From the NCBI GenBank assembly GCA_036389395.1, contig DASVPY010000039.1:1-64000 (forward strand): a stretch of 64,000 bases of DNA. Direction: 5' to 3'. This stretch comes from QHXQ01 sp036389395. GTDB taxonomy: Bacteria; Acidobacteriota; Blastocatellia; Pyrinomonadales; Pyrinomonadaceae. A program made the translations under genes and the position numbers. Positions 37,206-45,687 of this stretch are shown here, piece after piece; positions within the stretch are counted from its first letter, which is position 1; every line of letters starts with the position of its first letter. The notes beneath the pieces are model-generated. The model saw only the letters and a program-made list of their open reading frames with translations, was not told where the DNA came from and did no database searches.

Positions 37206-38287
37206 GGCTTGAGTGGAACCCCGCCAAGGACTCCGCTGTACCAGACTTCACCTAAAGGCGCGTCTTGCAGGAACTCGCTGAAATCAGGTTTTTCCGACAG
37301 GCGCTCGAAGTGAATCCCCTCGTCGTCTTTGTGCGCGATGACGATCTCTTCCGGGTAATCCTTGTAAAGATCGAGGAAGTAAGGCGAATGCGTTGTCGCG
37401 ATAACCTGCACCGGGCCTCTCTTATCTCCGTACTCTTCCGGGTAGCACAGCCGGTACATCGCGTCTCGTATTTCCCGCAGCAGCCTCGGGTGAATCCCTC
37501 TCTCCGGCTCTTCAAAGCACACGATGGCCGGCGGATTCGGCAGGTACGCTAACGTAAGGAAGGCCAACGCGAACAACGTCCCGTGAGAAAGATCGGCGGC
37601 TTTGATCTTGTGTCGCCCTATACGTGTTCGCAACAGAAATGCTTTTTGACCTTGCTTCGGCGTTTCGAACAGGATGCGGTCAAACTCAGGCAACCATCGG
37701 CCAAGCTCCTCGTTTAATGATTCATATCGTTCCGGCTCGCTGTCCCTCAAATTCTCCAATACTCCAGCTAGATTAGAACCGTTCGGGGCTAGTTCTAAAT
37801 TTGGCCGCAAGAGAACGGGTTCAGCGAGTTCTTGAGCGTCGAATGCGAAAATTCTAAAGTTGAATAACTTACTTCGTATCTCATTACTTAAATCAGGCTC
37901 AAGTGCAAAGTCTGCTCCAAATTCCGGCCCACCATGAGTAAATACATTAATACCTTGTTTCCCCCACCACGACTTTATGTTTACTGATAGTTTAGATGGA
38001 AGCGACGTAACAACAAGAGGGTCAATCCTCTTTCTCGAACTATCTAAAGAATGATGATCCAAAGCCCAATTGATTGTAACGCCTACTACACCTGAATTAG
38101 CATGTTGCAGCTCAGCACTCGCTACTCCCTGAAAATTAAAGTTGCTTGGGTTGCTAGCCATTGAGATGGCTTGCATTGCAGAGCTTTTCCCGCTGCCGTT
38201 AGGGCCAACAATCAGAGTGAATCGGCTTAACGGCAGCTTTGCGTCACGCAGCGCCTTGAAGTTCTTGAACTCTACGAATCTAATCAT
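37202..38287 (-). CDS. AAA/ABC-type ATPase of an OLD/AAA_21-like defence pair
   Basis: 361 residues. The ATG at 38287 has AGGAG 5 nt upstream, better than the GTG two codons earlier. Walker A is GPNGSGKSS (~28-36), the signature-like segment is LSHGTLFALAFLTLAY, Walker B is IVCFEEPERGIHP, and the switch is ATTHSPYFLD. This is the SMC/RecF-like layout of AAA_15/AAA_21 ATPases. The central part is more diverged and AT-richer than the flanks. It is followed by the TOPRIM-like gene with a 4-nt overlap. It probably works as sensor/ATPase of a two-gene antiphage or nuclease module; this is inferred. Confidence 0.8.
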   Translation of the reverse strand: MIRFVEFKNFKALRDAKLPLSRFTLIVGPNGSGKSSAMQAISMASNPSNFNFQGVASAELQHANSGVVGVTINWALDHHSLDSSRKRIDPLVVTSLPSKLSVNIKSWWGKQGINVFTHGGPEFGADFALEPDLSNEIRSKLFNFRIFAFDAQELAEPVLLRPNLELAPNGSNLAGVLENLRDSEPERYESLNEELGRWLPEFDRILFETPKQGQKAFLLRTRIGRHKIKAADLSHGTLFALAFLTLAYLPNPPAIVCFEEPERGIHPRLLREIRDAMYRLCYPEEYGDKRGPVQVIATTHSPYFLDLYKDYPEEIVIAHKDDEGIHFERLSEKPDFSEFLQDAPLGEVWYSGVLGGVPLKP

Positions 38288-38470
38288 GGACACTCCTAAC
38301 CAAGTAAACTAATCGTAGCATGAAATGCCGGATAATTTCTTCCGGCAAGACTATTACTGGGTGCGAGTTAGAAACGATGCCGGCGGTGTAACCCGGCGAC
38401 GAGGCGGGCGAATGCCCCGCCGAGTGGCGCGGGGCAAGGCCTTCGGTTCATGTTGCGCGTCCCCGACAGA

Positions 38471-38731
38471 TTACTTGACGTGGTATTTGACTACGTCCTT
38501 GCCGCCGAGGAAGCCTTTGCTGGTGGTGCGGGCGACCAGCCCGGTGCGTTCCAGCTCGAAGTAGGCGCGCTGAATCTCGCCCTTGTCCACGCCGAGTTGT
38601 TGGGCGAGCGCGGCGGGCGCGGGGAGCGGTGCGCCGGGGGCGAGTTGGCCGGCGCGTATGCGCGTCTCGATCTGGGTGCGGACTTGGAGGTAGACGGGGC
38701 CTTCGGAGAGCGGCTTGAGCTGGATGTCCAT
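38471..38731 (-). CDS. Stand-alone GntR-type winged-helix regulator
   Basis: 86 residues, only the DNA-binding domain. It reads GPVYLQVRTQIETRIRAGQL, then APGAPLPAPAALAQQLGVDK, then QRAYFELERTGLVARTTSKG, the canonical GntR winged helix. No effector domain follows; known GntR proteins are normally over 200 residues, while YtrA-type ones are ~120. It may be a trimmed YtrA-like regulator. It lies between the ATPase pair and a DUF885 gene, all on the minus strand. Confidence 0.85.
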   Translation of the reverse strand: MDIQLKPLSEGPVYLQVRTQIETRIRAGQLAPGAPLPAPAALAQQLGVDKGEIQRAYFELERTGLVARTTSKGFLGGKDVVKYHVK

Positions 38732-38788
38732 GCGCGGTTCGTCCCTCGGTGCGATGTTGTTGCGTTGATGGTGGCACGTGGCTGCCGA

Positions 38789-40531
38789 TCAACGTAAAGC
38801 CTGTTGGAGCGTCGTCGAGTCGTCGAGCAGTTGCCATTCGACGACGGCGAGCGGGAGGCTGCCTTGCGCGAGCAGGTCGTCGTGAAACTGACCGAGGCGG
38901 AAGCGCGCGCCCTGGCGGTCGCGGTACTTGCCGAGCAGGCGCATGATCTGCCACTTGCCGACGATGTAGGTGATCTTCTGCGTCGGTGAGGAGGCCGCGC
39001 CCGCCGCCTCGCCCTCGGCCGCTTCCTTGTCCAGCCCGCCCGCCTCCATGAAATATTTAACCGCTTGGTCGAACGTCCAACGCCCCGTGTGCAGGTTCAC
39101 GTCCACGCCGATGCGCGCCGAGCGGTAGCGCGAGAGCCGGAGGATTTGCCCCTGCGCCGCGGAGTTGTTCGGGTAGAGGCCGGTGCGTTGCAGCATCTCC
39201 TCGCCGTAGAGCGCCCAGCCTTCGACGAAGACGCCGTCGCCGTGCTGGCGGCGGATTTCGTCCGGCAGGTGGTTCGAGATCGAGATTTGCAGGAAGTGAC
39301 CGGGGATGCCTTCGTGGCCGAGGATGGGGCGCGGGTCTTCGATGGCGGCGCGGATGTAGAAGTTGCGCGAGCGCGGGTCGTAGGTCGGGATGAAGTAGAA
39401 GCCGCTGGGGTCGCGGTCGTAGAGACCGGGCGGGTTCATGAAGCCGCCGGGGCTGGTCGGCTTGAAGGCGTCGGGCAGTTGGCGAATCTGGAACGGGCCT
39501 AAGTAGTCGGGCAGCGTGACGAGGCGGTTCGCCTTCAGGAAGTCGATCATCTCGCGCTCGCGGCTCTCGTAAGCCGAGAGGAAAGACGACTGGTCGGGCG
39601 GAACTGACTTCGCGCGCGCCGGGTCGGGATCGGCGAGCGACGGATCGGGCAAGAGCGATTCGAGCGCGCGGTAGCGGGCGAGTTCCGACTGACCCAGCAT
39701 CTCGACCTGCGTGGCGTCGAGCGGCAGCAGCAGGACGTGCTTGAGGTAGTAGTTATAGTTCGCCTCGCCCATCGGCGTGAAGTCGGTCATCGCGGGCAGA
39801 CGTTTTTCCAAATAATCGGCGTAGGCGTGGATGGACTGCAACGCGGCGTCGCGCGTGACGACGAGCGCGTCGCGCTCGGCCGGCGGCAGGTCGCGCGCCA
39901 AGGTCATCAGGCTGTCGGTGAACAGGCTGTCGCCGTAGCGCGCGGCGTCAATGGCGAGCTGCGCGTAGAGTTTGACGGGGCGCGTGAGGTTGCGTTTGCT
40001 CGACTCCAACAGCGCGGGCATCTGCTTGAGGCGCAGCGCGGCGGCCGCCGCGCGCGTGCGCGCCGGGGCGTAGTCCTTCTTCAACAGCGAGAAGATGGCG
40101 TTGGCGCACTCGTTGACGTAGGTCTGCGGGTTCGTCTCCTCGAAGCGGAGCACGCGGTCGCCGAACTCGACGCCTTCGAGTTGCGCGCGGAAGAGCAGCC
40201 AGTCTATGCGGTCGTCCTTCGCCCAAGCATCGGTGCGCATGGCGCGCACCTGCGCGAGCAGTTGCCGGACGTGGGCGCGGCGCGCGGCGATGGCCGCAGG
40301 CGAGTAGTCGGTCAGGCGTGCGTCCCAGGTGTGCAAGCCCTGATCGCTGCTGGCGACCGGGTACTGCTCGTCGCGCCAGCGGTAATACTCGTCCGCCAGA
40401 CGGCGGAGCGCGGCGGGCGACGCGGCGGCGCGGGGCGCGTTGTTGCGGCGGTCGTTGCGTCTTTGTGCGTGGCTCATCTGAAGCGGCGCGAAGAGCAGAA
40501 GGGCGGCGAGCAGGGGTTTAAGCGGCTTCAT
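38789..40531 (-). CDS. Exported DUF885 protein
   Basis: 580 residues. A signal peptide (LKPLLAALLLFAPLQMSHAQ) is followed by the long helical DUF885 domain. The motif GHEGIPGHFLQ (~residue 395) looks like an HExxH-type zinc site and is the family hallmark; EGWALYGEEMLQ is also typical. Members are predicted metallopeptidases or carboxypeptidases of unknown substrate. The ATG overlaps the end of queG by 14 nt, so the two are likely co-transcribed, although their functions seem unrelated. Confidence 0.85.
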   Translation of the reverse strand: MKPLKPLLAALLLFAPLQMSHAQRRNDRRNNAPRAAASPAALRRLADEYYRWRDEQYPVASSDQGLHTWDARLTDYSPAAIAARRAHVRQLLAQVRAMRTDAWAKDDRIDWLLFRAQLEGVEFGDRVLRFEETNPQTYVNECANAIFSLLKKDYAPARTRAAAAALRLKQMPALLESSKRNLTRPVKLYAQLAIDAARYGDSLFTDSLMTLARDLPPAERDALVVTRDAALQSIHAYADYLEKRLPAMTDFTPMGEANYNYYLKHVLLLPLDATQVEMLGQSELARYRALESLLPDPSLADPDPARAKSVPPDQSSFLSAYESREREMIDFLKANRLVTLPDYLGPFQIRQLPDAFKPTSPGGFMNPPGLYDRDPSGFYFIPTYDPRSRNFYIRAAIEDPRPILGHEGIPGHFLQISISNHLPDEIRRQHGDGVFVEGWALYGEEMLQRTGLYPNNSAAQGQILRLSRYRSARIGVDVNLHTGRWTFDQAVKYFMEAGGLDKEAAEGEAAGAASSPTQKITYIVGKWQIMRLLGKYRDRQGARFRLGQFHDDLLAQGSLPLAVVEWQLLDDSTTLQQALR

Positions 40532-41531
40532 CTTCTGTGTCCTTCTCGGCGGCGTCTCTCAACGGCTGTCGGGCAGCGAGCGCGCGGGCGTTGCGTTGGA
40601 GGCCGGCGAGCTTGGCGCGCTTGACGGCGCTGCGGCGGAAGCGCGCGGCGTAAGTGTCGGGCGTGAGCGCGAGGATGTCTGCGAGCGGCGGCGCGACGGC
40701 GTCCGCGCGCGGCTCGAAGCGCGCCTCGTCGGTCGGCTGCTGAAAGCGGTTCCAGGGGCACACGTCCTGGCACACGTCGCAGCCGTAGAGCCAGCCGTCC
40801 AGGTTCGCCGCGATGTCCGCGGGCAGTTCCGGCGCGCGCAGCTCAATCGTCGCGTAAGAGAGGCAGCGGTTCGCGTCCAGCACGTAAGGCTCGACGATGG
40901 CCTGCGTGGGGCACGCGTCGAGACACGCCGTACAAGTGCCGCAGTGGTCTTCGACCGTCTCCGTGTCATAGACGAGTTCGATATTCAACAGCAACTCGCC
41001 GATGAAGACCCACGAGCCGTAGTCCTGCGTGATCAGGTTCGTGTGCTTGCCGATCCAGCCTAAGCCGGCGCGCGCCGCCCAGGCTTTATCCAGCATGGGC
41101 TGTATGTCCACGCAGGTCTTGCCCTCTGCGTCGGGGCGCTGCTCTCTGAGCCACGCGAGCAGGGCTTTAAGTTTCGCGCCCACGACCTCGTGGTAGTCGT
41201 CGCCCCAGGCGTAGCGCGAGACCTTGCCGCGCGCCGGATCGTGGGCGTGCGCGTACGGCGTGTAGTAGTTGAGCGCGACGACGACGACGGAGCGGGCGGC
41301 GGGCATGACGCGGCGCGGGTCTGCGCGCTGCGCGGGGTCGCGCGCGAGCCACTGCATCGCGCCGTGGTAGCCGCGCCGCAGCCATTCTTCGAGGCGCGCG
41401 CCTTCCTCATCGAGCGCGCCCGCCGGCACGACGCCGACCTTGTGAAAGCCTTCGGCCAGCGCGCGCGCCTTGACGCGCGCCGTCAACTCGGCGCGCGCGG
41501 CCGCGGCTTGTGTCTCGATCCGTGTGAGCAT
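40518..41531 (-). CDS. queG: Epoxyqueuosine reductase
   Basis: 337 residues. It catalyses the last step of queuosine synthesis in tRNA, using cobalamin and two [4Fe-4S] clusters. The cluster motifs CGTCTACLDACP and CDVCQDVCPWN are intact, together with RKHTNLITQDYGSWVFIGE-like text (GKHTNLITQDYGSWVFIGEL). The ATG at 41531 is preferred over 41549 since MLTRIE begins the conserved helix. The end overlaps the start of the DUF885 gene. The rest of the que pathway is not in the window. Confidence 0.96.
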   Translation of the reverse strand: MLTRIETQAAAARAELTARVKARALAEGFHKVGVVPAGALDEEGARLEEWLRRGYHGAMQWLARDPAQRADPRRVMPAARSVVVVALNYYTPYAHAHDPARGKVSRYAWGDDYHEVVGAKLKALLAWLREQRPDAEGKTCVDIQPMLDKAWAARAGLGWIGKHTNLITQDYGSWVFIGELLLNIELVYDTETVEDHCGTCTACLDACPTQAIVEPYVLDANRCLSYATIELRAPELPADIAANLDGWLYGCDVCQDVCPWNRFQQPTDEARFEPRADAVAPPLADILALTPDTYAARFRRSAVKRAKLAGLQRNARALAARQPLRDAAEKDTEDEAA

Positions 41532-41627
41532 CGCAGTACGACCCGCCAAGTATATTTGAGATCGTGTTCTTCCGTCTTGCGGCCGCGCGCATTAAATGCT
41601 TAAGCTGTGAGGCAGGGATCGGCGTTG

Positions 41628-42857
41628 ATGACAGAGCACGGGATGAAGATGGGCGCGGACGAGTTGCGCCGCAAGGCCGGCGGGCTGTTGTTCGTCGGGC
41701 TGCCGGGCACGCGGCTCGACCGGCGGCAGCGGGCGCTCTTGCGCGAGGTGCGGCCGGGCGGCGTCATCCTGTTCGGGCGCAACATCGAGTCGCCCGCGCA
41801 GGTCGCCTTGTTGACCGCGCAGGTACGCGACGCGCTCGATCACCGCGTCCTCATCGGCGTGGATCAGGAGGGCGGGCTGGTGGATCGCTTCCGGCACGTC
41901 GGCGAGCCGATGCCCGCCGCCAAGCACGTCCGCGACGCCGGCCGTTCAGACCTCGCGCGCCAGTTCGGCACGCTCTCCGCGCGCGTCCTGCGCCTGCTCG
42001 GCTTCAACATCAACTTCGCGCCCGTGCTCGACCTCGGCGGCGGCAACGAGCAGAACGGCCTGCGCTCGCGCACCTTCGGCACGGAGCCGGCGCAGGTCTC
42101 GCGCCTCGCGGGCGCGTACCTCGACGGCTTGCAGACGCAGGGCGTGCTCGCCTGCGGCAAACACTTTCCGGGCCTGGGCGGCTCGCAGGTGGACTCGCAC
42201 CGGCGGCTGCCCGTCGTCACGCACACGTGGGAGGAGATTTTCGAGCGCGACCTCGTGCCCTTCATGGACTTGATGTTCCACCGGCCCGGCGAGCGCCTGC
42301 ACACCGTCATGGTGAGCCACGCCGCTTTTCCGGAAGTCTCCGAGTTCTTGCAGGCGTGGTTCCGCCGCACGGCCGAGCTGCCCGCGCTCGACAAGCTCCA
42401 CCAACTGCCCGCGACCATCAGCGGCAACGTCGTCATGCGCCTCTTGCGCACCGTGCTTAAGTTCGACGGGCTGGTCGTGACCGACGACATGGAGATGGGC
42501 GCGGTCGTGCAGACTCTGTCGGTGGCCGAGGCCAGTTTGCGCGCCGTCGAGGCCGGCTCGGACATGGTGCTCATCTGCGAGCAGGCGGCGAACTTCGTCG
42601 CGGCGCGCGACCTGATCGTCGCGGCGGTGGCGGAGGGGCGCGTGCCCGCGGCCGTCGTCGAGCGGGCGCACGCGCGCGTCGAGCGGGCGCTCGCGCGCAC
42701 CGTCGAGGTCGAAGAGTTCGACGAGGACGAGTACGCCGCCGCCAACCGCGCCCTCGCCGACCTGAAGGCCGCCCTCGCCGCCGCCGACACCAGCGGCGAA
42801 TACGTCCCCGTCTACGGCACGCCCGACGACGGCGAACGCCACTCGTCCAACTTCTAA
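41628..42857 (+). CDS. Glycoside hydrolase family 3 (beta-N-acetylhexosaminidase, NagZ-like)
   Basis: 409 residues from the ATG at 41628; GTG 41607 is possible. The TIM barrel shows IGVDQEGGLVDRF, GVLACGKHFPGLGG and VVTDDMEMGAV, where the Asp in TDDMEMG is the catalytic nucleophile. The KHFPG motif is the GH3 NagZ signature, and a His for acid/base function can be sought in the SHAAFPE loop. NagZ removes N-acetylglucosamine from muropeptides in the cytoplasm. No signal peptide is seen, matching a recycling role. The family is sure; the exact substrate is likely but not proven. Confidence 0.87.
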   Translation: MTEHGMKMGADELRRKAGGLLFVGLPGTRLDRRQRALLREVRPGGVILFGRNIESPAQVALLTAQVRDALDHRVLIGVDQEGGLVDRFRHVGEPMPAAKHVRDAGRSDLARQFGTLSARVLRLLGFNINFAPVLDLGGGNEQNGLRSRTFGTEPAQVSRLAGAYLDGLQTQGVLACGKHFPGLGGSQVDSHRRLPVVTHTWEEIFERDLVPFMDLMFHRPGERLHTVMVSHAAFPEVSEFLQAWFRRTAELPALDKLHQLPATISGNVVMRLLRTVLKFDGLVVTDDMEMGAVVQTLSVAEASLRAVEAGSDMVLICEQAANFVAARDLIVAAVAEGRVPAAVVERAHARVERALARTVEVEEFDEDEYAAANRALADLKAALAAADTSGEYVPVYGTPDDGERHSSNF

Positions 42858-42874
42858 AAGCCAAGGCTAAAAAA

Positions 42875-42960
42875 GGAGTCAGGAGTCAGAAGCCAGGAGT
42901 CAGAAGGTTAAGACGTGCTCTTACCTGCTGGCTTCTGGCTTCTGACTCCTGGCTTCTGGC
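42875..42960. repeat. Heptamer-built hairpin, GGAGTCAGAAGCC family, copy C
   Basis: The left arm (42875-42910) has ggagtca, ggagtca, gaagcca units; the right arm (42928-42960) has ggcttct, ggcttct, gactcct units. The arms pair across a ~17-nt centre. The central part differs from copies A and B. It lies downstream of the GH3 gene. Confidence 0.75.
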
Positions 42961-43071
42961 GTGTCGCTGCTTTTGCTTGACTCGCCGCGCGTTTTGGCGT
43001 AGAAGCGGCCAGCAATTTCACTGGGCCAGTTCGTCAAGTTCTGCTTATCTCTTCGCGTGGAGGATTCTTTC

Positions 43072-44064
43072 GTGAAGCGTCTACTCGTGCTCGCGGCGCT
43101 GGTCGCGCCGCTCTGGGGCTGCGCGCAGCCAGCGGAAGCGCCCGGCAACACCAACGCCCCGACCGCCAACACCAACACCGCCGCCTCGCCCGCGACGACC
43201 ACCGCCGCCGCCCCGACCGAGGCGGCCATCACCGACCGGGAGAAGGCCGTCTGGGACGCGCTCAAGCGCAAGGACTACGCCGCCTTCGGCGACATGATGG
43301 CCGACGAGTTCGTGATCGTCAGCGAGGACGGCATCGAAAACAAGCAGCAGATGATGACCGAGATCAAGAACTTCGCCCCGACCGACGTGACGTTCTCCGA
43401 CTGGCGCTTCCTGCCGATTGACAACGACGCGGCGGTCGTCACCTACCAGACCGTGGTGAAAGGGACGGGCGACGGCAAGCCGCTGCCCGAAAAGCCCGAG
43501 CGCAATAGTTCTGTCTGGATCAGGCGCGGCGACAAGTGGGTCGCGGTCTTCCACCAGGAGTGCGACGTGGCCGAAGCCCCGCCGCCGCCGCCCGCCAAGC
43601 CCGCCGCGTCGCCCGCCGCCGCCGCCAACGCCAACACGCACACCGGCGGCACGCCCGACGAGGCCGGCGAAGCGGCCGACCCCATCGCCAAGGAGCAGCG
43701 GCTCTGGCAGGAGTTGAAGCGGAAGGACTACGACGCCTTCGCCAGCGACCTGGCCGAGAACTCTGTCGAGATCGAGCCGGAGGGCGTCTTTACCAAGACC
43801 GGGTCGGTTGACATGGTCAAGAAAGTGCCCTTTGAAAAGCTGACGCTGAGCGATTTCAAAGAGACGAAGATCGACGCCGACGCCTCGGTCGTGACCTACC
43901 TGGTCAAAGGCGGCAAGAGCGACGAGCGCCACAGCACGGTCTGGGTCAAGCGCGGCAACAAGTGGCTCGCGCTGCTGCACCACGGCACGCCGCTCACGCG
44001 CGCGGGCGCGGCGGGCGCGATGCCGGCTAAACCGGCCGCCAGCCCGGCGAAAGAAGCGAAGTAG
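43072..44064 (+). CDS. Lipoprotein with two DUF4440/SnoaL-like modules
   Basis: 330 residues from the GTG at 43072, 8 nt after GGAGG. The signal peptide ends in a lipobox (LVAPLWGC), so the protein should be lipid-anchored. Two similar alpha+beta domains follow: ~55-165 (EKAVWDALKRKDYAAFGDMM, SSVWIRRGDKWVAVFHQE) and ~205-300 (EQRLWQELKRKDYDAFASDL, STVWVKRGNKWLALLHHG), which is the NTF2-like fold. The repeat points to an internal duplication. Ala/Pro/Thr linkers join the parts. Role unknown, as usual for this family. Confidence 0.8.
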   Translation: MKRLLVLAALVAPLWGCAQPAEAPGNTNAPTANTNTAASPATTTAAAPTEAAITDREKAVWDALKRKDYAAFGDMMADEFVIVSEDGIENKQQMMTEIKNFAPTDVTFSDWRFLPIDNDAAVVTYQTVVKGTGDGKPLPEKPERNSSVWIRRGDKWVAVFHQECDVAEAPPPPPAKPAASPAAAANANTHTGGTPDEAGEAADPIAKEQRLWQELKRKDYDAFASDLAENSVEIEPEGVFTKTGSVDMVKKVPFEKLTLSDFKETKIDADASVVTYLVKGGKSDERHSTVWVKRGNKWLALLHHGTPLTRAGAAGAMPAKPAASPAKEAK

Positions 44065-44491
44065 CGCCGCCAGCGCCGCCTAAAACCTCGCGCGGTTGCG
44101 GGTCGCGCGCGGCCGTTTGAAACACAGAGTACACAGAGGGAGCACAGAAGGCACAGAGAGTTTTCCTGTGTCCTCTGTGCTCCCTCTGTGCCCTCTGTGT
44201 TAATTTTTCGTCCGACAGAGACGCCTGCAAATCTCTCTCATGCGCGCGTCCTCACCGGAACATAACGACATTGCAACGGGCTTGCAATAAACGGCGCGGC
44301 GCGTGCCGCTATGATGGCGCACACGAAGCGCGCCGGGTGAAGCGCCCCGCGGCGCGCGCTCTCCTCACGCTTCTAGCTTTGCCCTGATAAGTTTGCACGC
44401 GCGCGGTCGTCGCTTGGGCGGCCGCCGCGCGCCGCGCCGCGCCGCGCACGCGTGTGCGCCGAACCCCGAACCTGAGAGGAGTTTAAGACCT
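44065..44491. other. Intergenic region before bactofilin
   Basis: 427 bases. It holds the hairpin at 44120-44203, then a GC-rich low-complexity stretch (cgcgccgcgccgcgcc near 44420-44450). No gene is convincing. A TATGAT at 44310-44315 might be a -10 box, but its upstream TTGCAA is 22 nt away. Confidence 0.45.
44120..44203. repeat. Hairpin of cacagag-type units, also terminator-like
   Basis: The left arm is cacagag variants separated by 9-10 nt; the right arm is the matching ctctgtg series. About 35 bp pair around a short ttttc loop. The right end runs into taattttt, so it could end transcription of the lipoprotein gene. The same unit appears at 48493-48537. Confidence 0.75.
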
Positions 44492-45232
44492 ATGTTCAGA
44501 AGTGGCCGCAGCAACCGACCCGAACAGGCCGACAACGAGCCGACCCCGCGAGCGCCCCAGCCCGCGCCGCCGCCGAACGATTACGCGCCCGCGCCCCCGC
44601 CGCCGCCCACGCTCGCCGCCCCGACGCCCGCCGCGCAGCCGACCACGCCGCCGCGCGCCGTCTCCGAGACCGAGTCCTTGGCGCGCGACATCAAGGACGG
44701 CTCTGTCGGCGGCTTCGTCGGCGTCCACAGCGCGCTCACGGGCGAGGCCAACTTCCGTGGTATGCTGCGCGTGGACGGGCGCGTCTCGGGCCGCGTCACG
44801 TCGCAGGACGGCACGCTCATCGTCAGCGCGGGCGGGCAGGTGGACGCCGACATCGAAGTGGCCGTCGCCAAGATCAACGGCACGGTCAACGGCGACATAC
44901 GCGCGCGCGACCGCATCGAGTTCGGCCGCACGGCGCGCGTGACCGGCAACATCCAGACGCCCGCCCTCGTCATCGAGCAAGGCGCGATCTTCGAGGGCGG
45001 TTGCCGCATGAGCGCGGCCGCCGCCAAGCCCGCGCCGGCCGAGAAGCCCGCCGCCGCAGCGTCAACGGCTGCCGGCGGCAACGGCGCGACCAAGCCGGCC
45101 AAACCCGCGCCGCCCGCCGCGCCGCAACCCGCCGCACCGCGGCCCGCCGCACCGCCGGCCGCCGTGACGCCGGCCGCGCCCGCGCCGGCCGAGGCGGCGG
45201 TTAAGACCGAGCGGGAGGGCGCGCGGCTATGA
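44492..45232 (+). CDS. Bactofilin
   Basis: 246 residues from the ATG at 44492, preceded by GAGAGGA. Bactofilins are small cytoskeletal proteins that polymerise through a beta-helix. The core is residues ~75-170 (SALTGEANFRGMLRVDGRVS, GRVTSQDGTLIVSAGGQVDA, INGTVNGDIRARDRIEFGRT, NIQTPALVIEQGAIFEGGCR), a clear DUF583 helix. N- and C-terminal tails are Pro/Ala-rich and probably disordered. The stop overlaps the next ATG (ATGA), so a small protein is coupled to it. Confidence 0.92.
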   Translation: MFRSGRSNRPEQADNEPTPRAPQPAPPPNDYAPAPPPPPTLAAPTPAAQPTTPPRAVSETESLARDIKDGSVGGFVGVHSALTGEANFRGMLRVDGRVSGRVTSQDGTLIVSAGGQVDADIEVAVAKINGTVNGDIRARDRIEFGRTARVTGNIQTPALVIEQGAIFEGGCRMSAAAAKPAPAEKPAAAASTAAGGNGATKPAKPAPPAAPQPAAPRPAAPPAAVTPAAPAPAEAAVKTEREGARL

Positions 45233-45510
45233 GTCGCGCGCGGCAGTTGGACGCGTGGGCGAGTGAGGGGGGGCGAGTGACTGAGGAGCAGGCGTTTCGT
45301 GAGCGCGAGTGCGTCCACCGCGGGCAGGGCGCGGCGGGCGAGTTCTACCGGGGCACGACCTACGTGCAGTGGCTCAAGCGGCTCAAGGCGGCCGCCGCCG
45401 CCGACTTCGCCGCCCGCGTCACGCCCTTCTTCTGGGCCGACGCCGCGCAGATTCGCGTCTGGCTCTGCCACGCCTGCGCCGCCGAACTGCAACAGCAAGC
45501 CGGCGACTGA
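45229..45510 (+). CDS. Small protein of unknown function, coupled to bactofilin
   Basis: 93 residues. The ATG overlaps the bactofilin stop by 4 nt, which suggests co-translation. Cys residues in RERECVHRG and WLCHACAAEL could bind a metal. The middle is basic and helical (YVQWLKRLKAAAAADFAARV). I do not recognise a family. The coupling makes a partner of bactofilin plausible but unproven. Confidence 0.55.
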   Translation: MSRARQLDAWASEGGRVTEEQAFRERECVHRGQGAAGEFYRGTTYVQWLKRLKAAAAADFAARVTPFFWADAAQIRVWLCHACAAELQQQAGD

Positions 45511-45540
45511 GGCGCTTACGCCGAGAGCGCGCAAGTCGCA

Positions 45541-45680
45541 GCCGGGAGCGCGCCAGCGCGAATAAGAAGAAGCGGCGGCTCTCAACGAAGAAGCGGCGGC
45601 ACTCAACGTTGAGTGCCGCCGCAAACTTTTTAAGCGTGCGTCAGCACGCTTTGGCGGGCAGGGATGCCCGCGCTCCCGGC
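45541..45680. repeat. Multi-hairpin element with 12-bp terminal inverted repeats
   Basis: Outer ends gccgggagcgcg (45541-45552) and cgcgctcccggc (45669-45680) are perfect inverse copies. Inside are a 30-bp perfect palindrome (45593-45622), a stem agcgtgc/gcacgct (45633-45650) and a stem gcgggca/tgcccgc (45654-45671). The layout is MITE- or BIME-like. It sits between convergent genes. Confidence 0.6.
45593..45630 (+). terminator. Palindrome with T-run, probable terminator
   Basis: A 15-bp perfect stem (gcggcggcactcaac with its complement, no loop bases) followed by aaacttttt. It lies ~80 nt past the small gene and faces a convergent radical SAM gene. Confidence 0.55.
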
Positions 45681-45687
45681 ATGAGGT

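Noticed and set aside
44271..44315. Promoter TTGCAA ... TATGAT upstream of bactofilin
   Set aside because: The spacing is 22 nt from the nearer TTGCAA, too long for a standard sigma-70 promoter.
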